Positions 17,940 to 24,339 of a stretch of 24,707 nucleotides of DNA are shown in pieces. Within the stretch, counting starts at the first letter, position 1, and the number at the start of each line of letters is the position of its first letter. A program made the translations under genes and the position numbers. The DNA is taken from positions 1 through 24,707 of IMG/VR virus record IMGVR_UViG_3300048593_000286. The stretch is one strand, 5' to 3'. Below the pieces are notes generated by a model that saw only the letters and a program-made list of their open reading frames with translations, made no database searches and was not told where the DNA came from. This DNA is from a virus.

Positions 17940-19489
17940 CTAACCTCTCCTCTCTTGTTTACTTTTTGTCGCGTTGGTTGTGAAAGCTGCACAATAGCAG
18001 ACACCACATCCAAGCAGTTATCTTCATTACCTTCTGGATGTTGCCTTAGCTCTTTGACAAATGGGGTATTGATTTGCACCCAACTTACGACAAATAACTT
18101 GTTGGTTTTTATTAATGGTTGCAGCGCGTTAGTAATACGCACCTTCTTATTTCCTGTCTCAGAAACAGTTTTAGTTACAAGCACCTTCCCATAAGTGGTG
18201 CGCTCTCTTTGTATGGCGTGTGGTAATAGTTCGCCGACACCTCTAACGAGAATGTTAACAACAGTGATACCATAATCAGTCGCCAGTTTGTAGATTGTGT
18301 CAATTGTTTCTGATGTGAGTGTTTTCTTTGACTGTAGATACACCACATACATGTTCAATAACTCATCTTGTCCGCCGACACCGATTGCAGTTTTGTCCAC
18401 GCGCCCAACCTGTTTACCAGAAGCAGGGTCAACAACAAGATGTAGACGTATTCTCTTTTGAACACCTCCTCCAACATTTATGGTTGCGTACCCGTCTTTC
18501 GTAAAACAAATCTGCGGAGGTGCTATCCAACTTACTGCACCTTCATCAAGTATTACGTCCTCGTCTGAGATGTGTTTAAGTAGGTATTGCGCGAAGAACT
18601 TCTTGCGCGACATACGCCCCATAAGAGACTCGATGTACGCATCGTTAAACTTCTCTGGGTAGGTGTACCCGTCTACATTGTCTACACCATTCAAATAAAC
18701 GTTTGCTTCAAATGTGCAGAATTTTAACGTCTGCGCGTTTGCTTCAATGTAGCTGTAGTAATCCCAAGGATAGTAAGGTGTGCCGATAACGTACATGCTG
18801 TTACCAACCCACTCACCGAAGGTGGGTGTAACTTGGTCATAAGATGGAGGGTCTAGTACACTAAAAGCGTCCATCGCCCAATCTTTGATTTTGTCCGCCT
18901 TTTCTTCGTTATCGCTATTCTGGAAATCTACCGCGTCATCGTTTATGATTAAGTCGTAGTGTTCTCCAGTGTTGGTGCTTAAAACAGAACCTGCAACAAG
19001 TGTCGGTTCTTTAAGTTTCTTTGGGCGCAACACTTGAATTGCTTCGCGTGACCATATGATTTTCTTATCTTCTGCTTCGGTGTCTTCGCGACTGATGTTT
19101 CTTTTTCTGCGTGATGCTGCATCTAGTGAAGGCACAAGATTTCCAGAGATGTGTTCGCGCACATTCCACACTGCTTCTTGCAATTCTACACTCTCTAGAT
19201 ATTGTCGTACTTCTCTAATGAACATGCGCGACAAGTCTTTAGTGTTAGTGGAGTACAAGATGCGAATATTAGGGTTACGATAAATGCGCCAAAGTATATA
19301 AAGGACAAGCAACGTGGACTTTAAATGTCCGCGTGACACCTTCATATACTTTGACGCATAAGAGTAATCTTCTAATTGCGGTGAGCATAACTCGTCCATC
19401 ATCTCAAAGTGAATTGCAGAAAAATTCTGTGACCCACCTTTGTACTGTAAAGCATCACACAACTCCCAAGGGTTGTAGAGAATACTCAT
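17894..19489 (-). CDS. terL: Terminase large subunit
   Basis: 531 residues. The N-terminal ATPase has a Walker A-like motif SRGHLKST at 52-59, a Walker B strand LIINDDAV at 180-187 with acidic D184-D185, and a coupling motif around IGTPYYPWDYY near 235-245. The C-terminal RNase H-like nuclease starts near residue 350 with LVVDPASGKQ (D354), followed by DKTAIGVGG. This is the T7 gp19 type of packaging motor, which pumps DNA into the prohead through the portal and cuts concatemers. The ATG overlaps the stop of the 63-residue gene (ATGA), and the portal follows. The size is close to that of T7 gp19 (586). Confidence 0.93.
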   Translation of the reverse strand: MSILYNPWELCDALQYKGGSQNFSAIHFEMMDELCSPQLEDYSYASKYMKVSRGHLKSTLLVLYILWRIYRNPNIRILYSTNTKDLSRMFIREVRQYLESVELQEAVWNVREHISGNLVPSLDAASRRKRNISREDTEAEDKKIIWSREAIQVLRPKKLKEPTLVAGSVLSTNTGEHYDLIINDDAVDFQNSDNEEKADKIKDWAMDAFSVLDPPSYDQVTPTFGEWVGNSMYVIGTPYYPWDYYSYIEANAQTLKFCTFEANVYLNGVDNVDGYTYPEKFNDAYIESLMGRMSRKKFFAQYLLKHISDEDVILDEGAVSWIAPPQICFTKDGYATINVGGGVQKRIRLHLVVDPASGKQVGRVDKTAIGVGGQDELLNMYVVYLQSKKTLTSETIDTIYKLATDYGITVVNILVRGVGELLPHAIQRERTTYGKVLVTKTVSETGNKKVRITNALQPLIKTNKLFVVSWVQINTPFVKELRQHPEGNEDNCLDVVSAIVQLSQPTRQKVNKRGEVRCTHLTINKKYGGSL

Positions 19490-19677
19490 ATCAAAGCATC
19501 GACAACTTCATCAAGCGTCAGCGAATCAAATCCAGCGTCTACATACATAGGCACGTTAGCCTGTGGAGATATATTCTCAATTTCAGATTGAGTAGTTAGC
19601 AAATAGCTCCACAAATCATTGGGATTTGTAATGTTTAGAGCTTCAGATTGAGAAAGAATCCACTGTTGTTTGTTCAT
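19486..19677 (-). CDS. Small hypothetical protein upstream of terminase (possible small terminase subunit)
   Basis: 63 residues; not recognised. The stop shares the ATGA overlap with the terminase large subunit, so the two are translationally coupled. The protein is acidic and largely helical (WILSQSEALNITNPNDLWSY near the start, SLTLDEVVDALI at the end). Position alone would suggest a small terminase subunit, but it is shorter than T7 gp18 (89 residues) and no DNA-binding motif is visible. No strong ribosome binding site precedes the ATG; a 23-base gap separates it from the SGNH gene. Real gene status is supported by the coupling. Confidence 0.6.
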   Translation of the reverse strand: MNKQQWILSQSEALNITNPNDLWSYLLTTQSEIENISPQANVPMYVDAGFDSLTLDEVVDALI

Positions 19678-19700
19678 TTATGTTGTTATTTTCATACTAT

Positions 19701-20993
19701 TTAATTTAAAAGAGAACTAACAATCCGCCCAGCCAAATTATAGTAGCCAGCAATAGATAAATGGCTTTTATCTGTGCCAGACAGATACCAATTTTGAGAT
19801 GTCATCTCCGAGGCGTTTGTCAATTCTGTAATATCTACCACGCTCATCCGAGGATTGTTTGAAACATAATCCTTGGATGCATTCCTGTAGTTTATTAATT
19901 TAGAATCATCAGGAGTACTCACTGGATGAGATGGGACGACTAACCAAAATAATTGCTCAATAGCCCACCCTTGAGAAAGCCAAACTGCCTCAAATCGAGT
20001 TACTAAAGCATCCAAGTTGTCCGCAAAAGCTGAAGCGCTGCTCCCATCACTAATAGCTTTACTACCTACACTTGCAAGCACCTCATTGCGGTCGTTCAAA
20101 CCACTACTGACCCAGATTACAACAATAGGAACTAAACCTTGAGCTTCTTGCAGTCTTCTTGCTTCTTTGAAGCAAGTAATGATAGTGGCATCTGGGGTTG
20201 ATTGAAATCCCGCAGCCATACCTCTTAAAGATTGCCCCCCTACTCCATGCATAGTGTGGACACTACAGCCACTTGACCTATTATTGATTTCAATGCGATT
20301 ATACAAAGCAAAAACAGCGCCAGTAGAAGTAGCTTGATTTGGTAGCCACCATCTGCAAGATGTATTTCGATTTATAGTGCTAGTCTCTCTTCCTGACGGA
20401 ATATCAATCACCCCATAAGCTAATGAATCAGAAGCTCCTACACAAGAAAAGCTCGCAATAGCGCCTAAATTATAATATGGTGGTTCCTCACTCCTAAACT
20501 GAGCGCCATTAATAGCCCCGCCATTTGTAGCAAACACCCCAAAGCAGTAATGCCCCTTAAATGCGCCATTGATATCCCATCGACCATTTTTGTCCAAGAC
20601 GATACCATTACTACTGATAAATGCGTTTACTTCAGAGTGGGGGATGTACGCATACTGCTGAATACCCATAGGCAAAGCCCAACTATCTGCAAAAAAGCTA
20701 GGCGCACCTGTTATTTGTCCATTGATGTTATTGTTGCCGCCATTCAAAGAGCTATAAAAATAGCCCTGTCCAGTACCGTTCCCATTGTTATTGTTCGCGC
20801 TTATCCATCCCGTAGCGTACAAACCAAATTGATTTGAGAGCGCATCTTGAAAACCCTCATCCCATCCGTGTCCCCCTAAAAGTTGATTGCTATCACCAAT
20901 CATTAAAAAATCAATACGCCTATAAGCAGCTTGTTTTACAGCCCATTTTGTTGTTTGCTGCTCACTATCCCTCAATAATCTTCTAGCGAACAT
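19701..20993 (-). CDS. Tail-associated SGNH/GDSL-type hydrolase
   Basis: 430 residues. Block I is FLMIGDSNQLLGG, with the nucleophile S35; a block II-like glycine lies in GVGGQSLRG; block III is SSGLNDRNE with the expected Asn; block V is TDKSHLS with D408 and H411. This gives a complete SGNH esterase catalytic set. Such domains in tail proteins remove acetyl groups from surface polysaccharide, or otherwise cut host envelope carbohydrate, during adsorption. The N-terminal portion includes a Gly/Asn-rich insertion (SANNNNGNGTG). The ATG overlaps the stop of the upstream 193-residue gene (TAATG). No signal peptide is seen, as expected for a virion protein. The sequence is poorer in GC-rich words than its neighbours, which hints at exchange of this host-range module. 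Confidence 0.82.
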   Translation of the reverse strand: MFARRLLRDSEQQTTKWAVKQAAYRRIDFLMIGDSNQLLGGHGWDEGFQDALSNQFGLYATGWISANNNNGNGTGQGYFYSSLNGGNNNINGQITGAPSFFADSWALPMGIQQYAYIPHSEVNAFISSNGIVLDKNGRWDINGAFKGHYCFGVFATNGGAINGAQFRSEEPPYYNLGAIASFSCVGASDSLAYGVIDIPSGRETSTINRNTSCRWWLPNQATSTGAVFALYNRIEINNRSSGCSVHTMHGVGGQSLRGMAAGFQSTPDATIITCFKEARRLQEAQGLVPIVVIWVSSGLNDRNEVLASVGSKAISDGSSASAFADNLDALVTRFEAVWLSQGWAIEQLFWLVVPSHPVSTPDDSKLINYRNASKDYVSNNPRMSVVDITELTNASEMTSQNWYLSGTDKSHLSIAGYYNLAGRIVSSLLN

Positions 20994-21550
20994 TAGTACA
21001 CCTCACAAGATGCTTTTGCTGTCATCGTTTCACCATTAGCAGCAGAAGTGAATGTAGCCTTGGCTTCCAAATACCACCACAAGCTCGTTGCTTCAAGTGG
21101 TGTGATAAATCTAATATTTTTTGCAACACCAAACACCTTACCCTTATTTACGGACAAGGTAAGTGAGTATCCTTCAGCGGGTGTGCATGCGTTAGGAAAT
21201 GTGTTCGTGATTAAAGAACCATCAGACACAGAAGCGCCTGTTACTTTACTATCTTCATCTTTACTATAAAACACTACTGCAAGAGACATGCCTGATGGTA
21301 TGGTAGTGATGTCAATAATCACTTGGAAATCGTTGATGAACAACGATTGTCCAACACTACCTACATCAGTAAACACACCTCTTCCTCCATAGCTGGCTCC
21401 AGCCACATACGCGGTAGTTCCAAAGGTTCGCGTCAAAGTTGCCGACACAGGTTCCTTGACTTTAGATACAAGACTTTTTACGACAGGTGCAGTTTCTGAA
21501 TTGTTTCTGTCGATTTGTTTTAAAGCGTACAATTCTTGAGACGTAGGCAT
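20993..21550 (-). CDS. Tail fibre or decoration-like structural protein
   Basis: About 185 residues from the ATG at 21550 (MPTSQELYALKQ). A longer version starting at GTG 21574 would place its start inside a terminator-like hairpin, so the ATG is preferred, although neither has a good ribosome binding site. After a short helical start, the protein is beta-rich with many Ser, Thr, Gly and Val (residues containing TTAYVAGASYGGRGVFTDVG). It couples to the SGNH hydrolase gene by TAATG and lies in the adsorption module, so it may connect or cap that tail protein. The family is not recognised; the structural role is inferred from composition and context. Confidence 0.65.
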   Translation of the reverse strand: MPTSQELYALKQIDRNNSETAPVVKSLVSKVKEPVSATLTRTFGTTAYVAGASYGGRGVFTDVGSVGQSLFINDFQVIIDITTIPSGMSLAVVFYSKDEDSKVTGASVSDGSLITNTFPNACTPAEGYSLTLSVNKGKVFGVAKNIRFITPLEATSLWWYLEAKATFTSAANGETMTAKASCEVY

Positions 21551-21553
21551 AAT

Positions 21554-21580
21554 AGAAAGGCGGTACGCTTGCACCGCCGA
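21554..21580 (-). terminator. Intra-operon hairpin terminator
   Basis: On the minus strand, GGCGGT and ACCGCC form a perfect 6-bp GC-rich stem with an 8-base loop (21559-21578), followed by TTTCT. It lies between the 162- and 193-residue genes. It would act as a partial terminator that lowers expression of downstream genes, or as an RNA-processing hairpin. The T tract is short, so strength is uncertain. Confidence 0.5.
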
Positions 21581-21589
21581 TAAAGTTTA

Positions 21590-22078
21590 TTAAAGTGCGA
21601 AAGATAGGTATTCGGCGATTCGCGCTCTCCAACGGACAGTCTTGGAAGCAACACCTGTAACAGTTGCGATGATGCTTTTGCTGGTATTGTTGTAAGTGAA
21701 CACCAAACCAGAAGAGGCACTCCCAACAAAATATTGTGAGAAAGGATTTGCGTCAGTTGATGCAGCATCCCATTCGAGTGCTGTACCACTTGCGGCGACC
21801 GTACCTGCGATGTTAGTTACAGACAGTGCAAAGCGTCCGCTTGCGTTTACAGCCGCGTCTGTCACGTTCCAGCCGACAAAGAAACCTTGTGCGATGATTA
21901 ACGTGTTAGATGGAATGATTAGCCTACTGTCAGAATTTGCACCTCCATCAAGGAAGATTTCAGTGGCGGTCGCGTTAGTGGTTACACCTTCCCATTCGAT
22001 ATTAGTGAAGTTGCGCTGGCGGAGTGCATCTCCTAAAAGAGCACCCTTCTTCTCTTGTAGTGTACTAGGCGTTGTCAT
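21590..22078 (-). CDS. Beta-rich tail or fibre-like virion protein
   Basis: 162 residues. GGAG lies 7 bases before the ATG, which overlaps the end of the coiled-coil gene by 14 bases. After a short helical start (LQEKKGALLGDALRQRNFTN), the protein is beta-rich, with hydrophobic strands separated by Ser/Thr/Asn turns, and ends in a pattern (VTGVASKTVRWRARIAEYL) often seen in small phage tail-fibre and decoration domains. It likely sits on the virion surface, but no family can be named with certainty. A hairpin terminator follows shortly after its stop codon. Confidence 0.65.
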   Translation of the reverse strand: MTTPSTLQEKKGALLGDALRQRNFTNIEWEGVTTNATATEIFLDGGANSDSRLIIPSNTLIIAQGFFVGWNVTDAAVNASGRFALSVTNIAGTVAASGTALEWDAASTDANPFSQYFVGSASSGLVFTYNNTSKSIIATVTGVASKTVRWRARIAEYLSFAL

Positions 22079-22493
22079 ACATACTCCGTGTGCGTGTGAG
22101 TTGACTTATTAGATTTGTGCGTGATGTATCTGTCATAGCGCTGTTGCGCTTCTGTTTTTCTTTGTTGGTGTTAGCAACGTTGTCAGTGAGCGCCGACTGT
22201 TTCTTTTGTACCTCACCAAATAGTGACGCTTCATTCTGCGCCGCCGCAGTGTTGGCGCGCTCTAGTAAAGATGACCGTCGTCCAGCATTGTCGGCAATTT
22301 GCGCCTCTCGCTGTTGCGCCGCCAGTTGTCTACTTTGCGCCTCTCTTTGGAGTTCGTACTGTCGGTTTTGCAACTCCATCTGTTGTTGCTGGCTCTCCTT
22401 CTGTAACGCTGTCGTCACGTTGAATTGCCTCTCTCTCTGGTCTAACTCCGCTTGAGTCGGACCACTCACTACTGGTGCTGGTGCGCTGCCCAT
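22065..22493 (-). CDS. Gln-rich coiled-coil protein
   Basis: 142 residues. After a Pro-rich start, residues about 15-110 are almost entirely Gln, Glu, Arg, Ala and Leu (for example KESQQQQMELQNRQYELQRE), indicating a long alpha-helical coiled coil; the C-terminus contains TSRTNLISQLTRTRSMYDN. A GGAGG ribosome binding site lies 12 bases upstream, inside the end of the preceding small gene in its shifted frame. The composition resembles internal or scaffold-like virion proteins such as gp14 homologues, so it may be structural. No enzymatic motif is present. Function is unknown. Confidence 0.65.
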   Translation of the reverse strand: MGSAPAPVVSGPTQAELDQRERQFNVTTALQKESQQQQMELQNRQYELQREAQSRQLAAQQREAQIADNAGRRSSLLERANTAAAQNEASLFGEVQKKQSALTDNVANTNKEKQKRNSAMTDTSRTNLISQLTRTRSMYDNA

Positions 22494-22495
22494 CG

Positions 22496-22689
22496 TTATC
22501 TTTTGCCTCCAATGAAGGGTGTCTTGTTCGTCCGTAAATATGTCCTTGCTTCGCCTTTTTAAGCAACATCTTCACCTCATCGCGGCTGACAACGTCAACA
22601 GCTTCTTCAGGTGGTGTCTGCTGGCGCAGCTTCATGTAAATCGAGTTTGCATCGCCCATATATTTATTGAGTGCGTACGTCTGCGACAT
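22496..22689 (-). CDS. First late-arm gene, small protein with apparent -1 frameshift
   Basis: The frame opened by ATG at 22689 (MSQTYALNKYMGDANSIYMK) is preceded by GGGAGG with 10-base spacing, the best ribosome binding site at the head of the late arm. Read straight on, the frame gives 119 residues but overlaps 164 bases of the coiled-coil gene with low-complexity, out-of-frame-looking sequence. A -1 shift at the A5 run of the coding strand (22556-22560) gives an end LKKGEARTYLRTNKTPFIGG-KR and a stop at 22496-22498, two bases before the next ATG, matching the tight spacing seen elsewhere. The product would be about 64 residues. Either programmed frameshifting or a one-base homopolymer error could explain it. 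Function is unknown. Confidence 0.55.
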
Positions 22690-22712
22690 AGAATCGGCAC
22701 CTCCCAGAGGCT

Positions 22713-22737
22713 GTTATATAAGATGGTGCTAAGTCAA
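22713..22737 (-). promoter_or_regulatory. Weak candidate late promoter
   Basis: On the minus strand, TTGACT (22737-22732) is followed by TATAAC (22718-22713), upstream of the first late gene. The spacer is only 13 bases, too short for a standard sigma-70 promoter, so either only the -10 element is real or late transcription uses another signal. Confidence 0.25.
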
Positions 22738-22773
22738 AAGAAAAGCGGAGCGCTATTAATATAATATAATAAG

Positions 22774-22811
22774 AAGAGTAGTGTACAGATTGTGCGCTAC
22801 TCTTTATTGTT
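22774..22811 (+). terminator. Strong rightward hairpin with U-rich tail
   Basis: On the plus strand, AGAGTAGTGTACA pairs with TGTGCGCTACTCT around a 3-base loop (GAT): 13 base pairs including two G-U wobbles, extendable by one A-T pair, followed by TTTATTGTT. The wobbles become mismatches in the opposite strand's RNA, so the structure favours rightward transcripts. It resembles a rho-independent terminator. Confidence 0.55.
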
Positions 22812-22923
22812 GAGGTGTAGAAATTTACCGCATATATTTTGTGTGTACTTAGAAGAGTCGAGTCGAAGTCATCGTTCCCCCTACAGCTTTTGCACCTCTC
22901 ACACGCACACATAGGTAGGTGTA

Positions 22924-22966
22924 TGCGCGTACGCGCACACGACATACGCGCACACATAGGCGTACG
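22924..22966. repeat. Palindrome and direct repeats in CG/CA block
   Basis: TGCGCGTACGCGCA (22924-22937) is a perfect 14-bp palindrome. TACGCGCACAC occurs at 22930-22940 and 22945-22955, and CGTACGCG recurs near 22961. The block is almost strictly alternating purine-pyrimidine, which favours Z-DNA or cruciform formation. Confidence 0.7.
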
Positions 22967-23049
22967 CGATACAGAAACACAGCGTCTATAGGAGGTGTAG
23001 ATATCTGAAACGATGTCAGGGTATAGGTTTGCGGTGCAATAAGTAACAC

Positions 23050-23098
23050 ATCATGCACACACTCACACACTCACACGCGATATATAAACACACACGCG
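23050..23098. repeat. CA-rich repeat block
   Basis: Repeated CACACACTC units are followed by two copies of CACACGCGAT, one before TATAAA and one before TACATA. It lies between the palindromic block and the first early promoter. The role is unknown. Confidence 0.6.
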
Positions 23099-23155
23099 AT
23101 TACATACCAAACAGTCAACAACACAAGAAACTGAAACCTAAGCTAGGAGCGGCGC

Positions 23156-23186
23156 ACAGACTTTCTTTTGCAAAACGCTTGACAAA
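23156..23186 (+). repeat. 31-bp promoter-associated direct repeat, copy 1
   Basis: An exact 31-base repeat that begins ACAGACTTTCTTTTGC and ends with the -35 element TTGACA plus AA; copy 2 is at 23680-23710. It includes an upstream T-rich element before the -35 box, suggesting a duplicated early-promoter module. Confidence 0.85.
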
Positions 23187-23207
23187 TCCTAGACAATAGG
23201 CGATAGT
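23179..23207 (+). promoter_or_regulatory. Early promoter 1
   Basis: TTGACA (23179-23184), 17-base spacer, then GATAGT (23202-23207), a good sigma-70-type promoter. It lies 34 bases before the start of the first early gene, whose ribosome binding leader follows directly. Host RNA polymerase is the likely user. Confidence 0.75.
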
Positions 23208-23225
23208 AGGTACATCTAACAACAC

Positions 23226-23244
23226 ACAGGAGACAACGACATGA
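23226..23244 (+). promoter_or_regulatory. Repeated ribosome-binding leader, copy 1
   Basis: ACAGGAGACAACGACATGA occurs exactly here and at 23462-23480. It contains AGGAG eight bases before the ATG and includes the start codon, fixing the starts of both small early genes. Confidence 0.85.
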
Positions 23245-23432
23245 CCGCTACACAATTACTCGACTACAACGAGCTACGTTCAAACGGAATCCCTCACGAT
23301 GAGGCTGAACTTATCGCTACGTTGGAAGGTGTAGAAATTGCTGAGTTTGTCGAGAATTGCGAAGGTGATGTCGACTGCCTACCAACCGAGTTGAAGAAAG
23401 TTTACATTTCTTTACTTGACAACCGCTTCTAA
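23241..23432 (+). CDS. Small early protein 1
   Basis: 63 residues, acidic; not recognised. The start is fixed by AGGAG in a leader shared exactly with the next gene. The protein is helical by eye (ELRSNGIPHDEAELIATLEG, then EIAEFVENCEGDV) with two Cys-containing positions (NCEGDVDC). It is the first gene of the early arm, directly behind a strong promoter. In lytic phages such first-expressed small acidic proteins often bind and redirect host proteins, so a host-takeover role is plausible but unproven. The -35 element of the next promoter lies inside its last codons. Confidence 0.8.
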   Translation: MTATQLLDYNELRSNGIPHDEAELIATLEGVEIAEFVENCEGDVDCLPTELKKVYISLLDNRF

Positions 23433-23444
23433 CTTTGCTACATT
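23416..23444 (+). promoter_or_regulatory. Early promoter 2
   Basis: TTGACA (23416-23421), 17-base spacer, TACATT (23439-23444). The -35 box is embedded in the end of early gene 1. The block ACTTTGCTACATTA is shared with promoter 3. Confidence 0.75.
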
Positions 23445-23461
23445 AACCACATACACCAATT

Positions 23462-23480
23462 ACAGGAGACAACGACATGA
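23462..23480 (+). promoter_or_regulatory. Repeated ribosome-binding leader, copy 2
   Basis: The second exact copy of the 19-base leader with AGGAG and ATG; it directs translation of early gene 2 and indicates duplication of a promoter-leader cassette. Confidence 0.85.
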
Positions 23481-23674
23481 TAGCATTTATAGACGATTAC
23501 GGGTGTTTATCCTTTGCACAAGGTAGCATCGTTAGACTTTTGACTTACAAAGATTTGGACAAATCATATTATGTTGATTTTACTACATCAAACAAGTCCG
23601 TAGAATACGATGGTACAGTAGAATCACTAGCTACTATTATTCAAGGTGTATATTCAAGACTTGAAGCAGTCTAG
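23477..23674 (+). CDS. Small early protein 2
   Basis: 65 residues; not recognised. The start is set by the repeated leader. The sequence looks like a small mixed alpha/beta domain (MIAFIDDYGCLSFAQGSIVR, then YYVDFTTSNKSVEYDGTVE, ending in a helix IIQGVYSRLEAV); the strand pattern and the closing helix could suit a small SH3-like or regulatory fold, but this is a guess. It has its own promoter and lies between two unrelated small genes, so it is an early-expressed accessory protein. Its stop codon lies in the repeat CTAGTCCTTACAG. Confidence 0.8.
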   Translation: MIAFIDDYGCLSFAQGSIVRLLTYKDLDKSYYVDFTTSNKSVEYDGTVESLATIIQGVYSRLEAV

Positions 23675-23683
23675 TCCTTACAG
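23671..23683 (+). repeat. 13-bp gene-end repeat, copy 1
   Basis: CTAGTCCTTACAG spans the stop codon of early gene 2 and recurs at 24327-24339 over the stop codon of the 174-residue gene. It marks a shared gene-boundary cassette. Confidence 0.75.
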
Positions 23684-23710
23684 ACTTTCTTTTGCAAAAC
23701 GCTTGACAAA
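23680..23710 (+). repeat. 31-bp promoter-associated direct repeat, copy 2
   Basis: Exact copy of the 31 bases at 23156-23186, ending in the -35 region of promoter 3. The flanks diverge immediately on both sides. Confidence 0.85.
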
Positions 23711-23731
23711 CTCCTCTCACTTTGCTACATT
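23703..23731 (+). promoter_or_regulatory. Early promoter 3
   Basis: TTGACA (23703-23708), 17-base spacer, TACATT (23726-23731). It drives the 174-residue gene through a leader of about 70 bases containing two hairpins. Confidence 0.75.
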
Positions 23732-23743
23732 AGTTTACACATC

Positions 23744-23788
23744 CGCTAAGGTGACAGGTTAGCGATATGTGTAGCACTACAGCTACAC
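23744..23788 (+). promoter_or_regulatory. Two tandem hairpins in an early mRNA leader
   Basis: CGCTAA/TTAGCG (23744-23764, 9-base loop) is followed by GTGTAGC/GCTACAC (23769-23788, 6-base loop), just before the AGGA ribosome binding site of the 174-residue gene. There is no T tract, so stabilisation, RNase processing or translational control is more likely than termination. Confidence 0.5.
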
Positions 23789-23805
23789 TTTACAGGACAA
23801 AGAAA

Positions 23806-24330
23806 ATGAAATTATCAGAAGAAGCTAAATTATACGTTGACCTTGGTGGTGTCGCCACTGTTTGGGACTCAGGACTGGCAAACGGGTCTTACCAACCCAT
23901 GAAGGGCAAAATCACAATGCCTAACGGTACAGCAATCGCCCTCATAGGAGGACGCGACAACGGTATCCACACTGGATACGAACCTTCGTTACGTGTGAAA
24001 CACCTCACACGAGTCGTCCAAGGTTGGCAACCCGTTTGCCAGTATCGTCTTATCAAGGAACGCGCAAGTGGTGTAACTTACGTGGTTTGGGGCTTCAATG
24101 CCTCAACAGCACTCGGCTCGATTCGCTCGATTGAGCAAGTTACTGGGGTGCGCGGCACTCAGGAGTATTGTAAACTCAACGAGTTTGAGTTTCCTCCACA
24201 TCATCGAATGGTCGTCGAATGGTCGAATGAGAGTCTTTCTCATTACCCCTTCGTTGAGGGAAGGGTGCTACTCCAGAATTCGTGTGAGGTACAAGAAGAG
24301 ACATCTTGTCCTGAGCTAGCCAAAGCCTAG
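23806..24330 (+). CDS. Early hypothetical protein (174 residues)
   Basis: 174 residues from the ATG at 23806, chosen because AGGA precedes it and because the upstream ATG at 23767 would translate through a leader hairpin. No family is recognised. The protein is a mix of strands and loops (AKLYVDLGGVATVWDSGLAN; a GKITMPNGTAIALIGGRDNG segment; a QYRLIKERASGVTYVVWGFN segment) with no membrane segment or signal peptide. Four Cys are spread along it without a clear zinc motif. It is driven by promoter 3 and is likely an early accessory or host-modifying protein. The stop codon lies in the 13-bp boundary repeat. Confidence 0.8.
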   Translation: MKLSEEAKLYVDLGGVATVWDSGLANGSYQPMKGKITMPNGTAIALIGGRDNGIHTGYEPSLRVKHLTRVVQGWQPVCQYRLIKERASGVTYVVWGFNASTALGSIRSIEQVTGVRGTQEYCKLNEFEFPPHHRMVVEWSNESLSHYPFVEGRVLLQNSCEVQEETSCPELAKA

Positions 24331-24339
24331 TCCTTACAG
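24327..24339 (+). repeat. 13-bp gene-end repeat, copy 2
   Basis: Second copy of CTAGTCCTTACAG, covering the TAG stop of the 174-residue gene and leading directly into a 10-bp hairpin. Confidence 0.75.

Larger units (their letters stand above)
22690..23240. other. Gene-free divergent junction between late and early arms (possible genome termini)
   Basis: About 550 bases without a credible gene. From left to right it holds a possible late-promoter area (22713-22740), an AT-rich block (22755-22772), a strong hairpin (22774-22804), a CA/CG alternating purine-pyrimidine stretch (about 22895-22975) with a palindrome, a second CA-rich stretch (23050-23095), and the first early promoter. Small reading frames across the CA/CG blocks encode only Cys/Val/Arg low-complexity peptides and are not taken as genes. 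In linear podoviruses with divergent arms, the terminal repeats would fall here. Confidence 0.6.

Noticed and set aside
21551-21574. GTG start of the 193-residue protein
   Set aside because: It lies inside the hairpin without a ribosome binding site; the ATG at 21550 is preferred, though not certain.
21520-21789. Minus-strand frame spanning the end of the 162-residue gene
   Set aside because: It is out of frame with two better genes, crosses the terminator hairpin and has no protein-like pattern.
22330-22495. C-terminal half of the 119-residue version of the first late gene
   Set aside because: It is a shifted reading of the Gln-rich coiled-coil gene; the shifted stop at 22496 fits gene spacing better.
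22664-22957. Minus-strand reading frame of 97 codons overlapping the first late gene
   Set aside because: It runs through the hairpin and repeats and overlaps a better supported start with GGGAGG.
22849-23070. Minus-strand reading frame of 73 codons in the CA/CG block
   Set aside because: It encodes only Cys/Val/Arg-rich low-complexity sequence produced by the repeats and has no ribosome binding site.
23050-23098. Possible CRISPR-like repeats in the CA-rich block
   Set aside because: The units are too short and simple, with no regular spacers.
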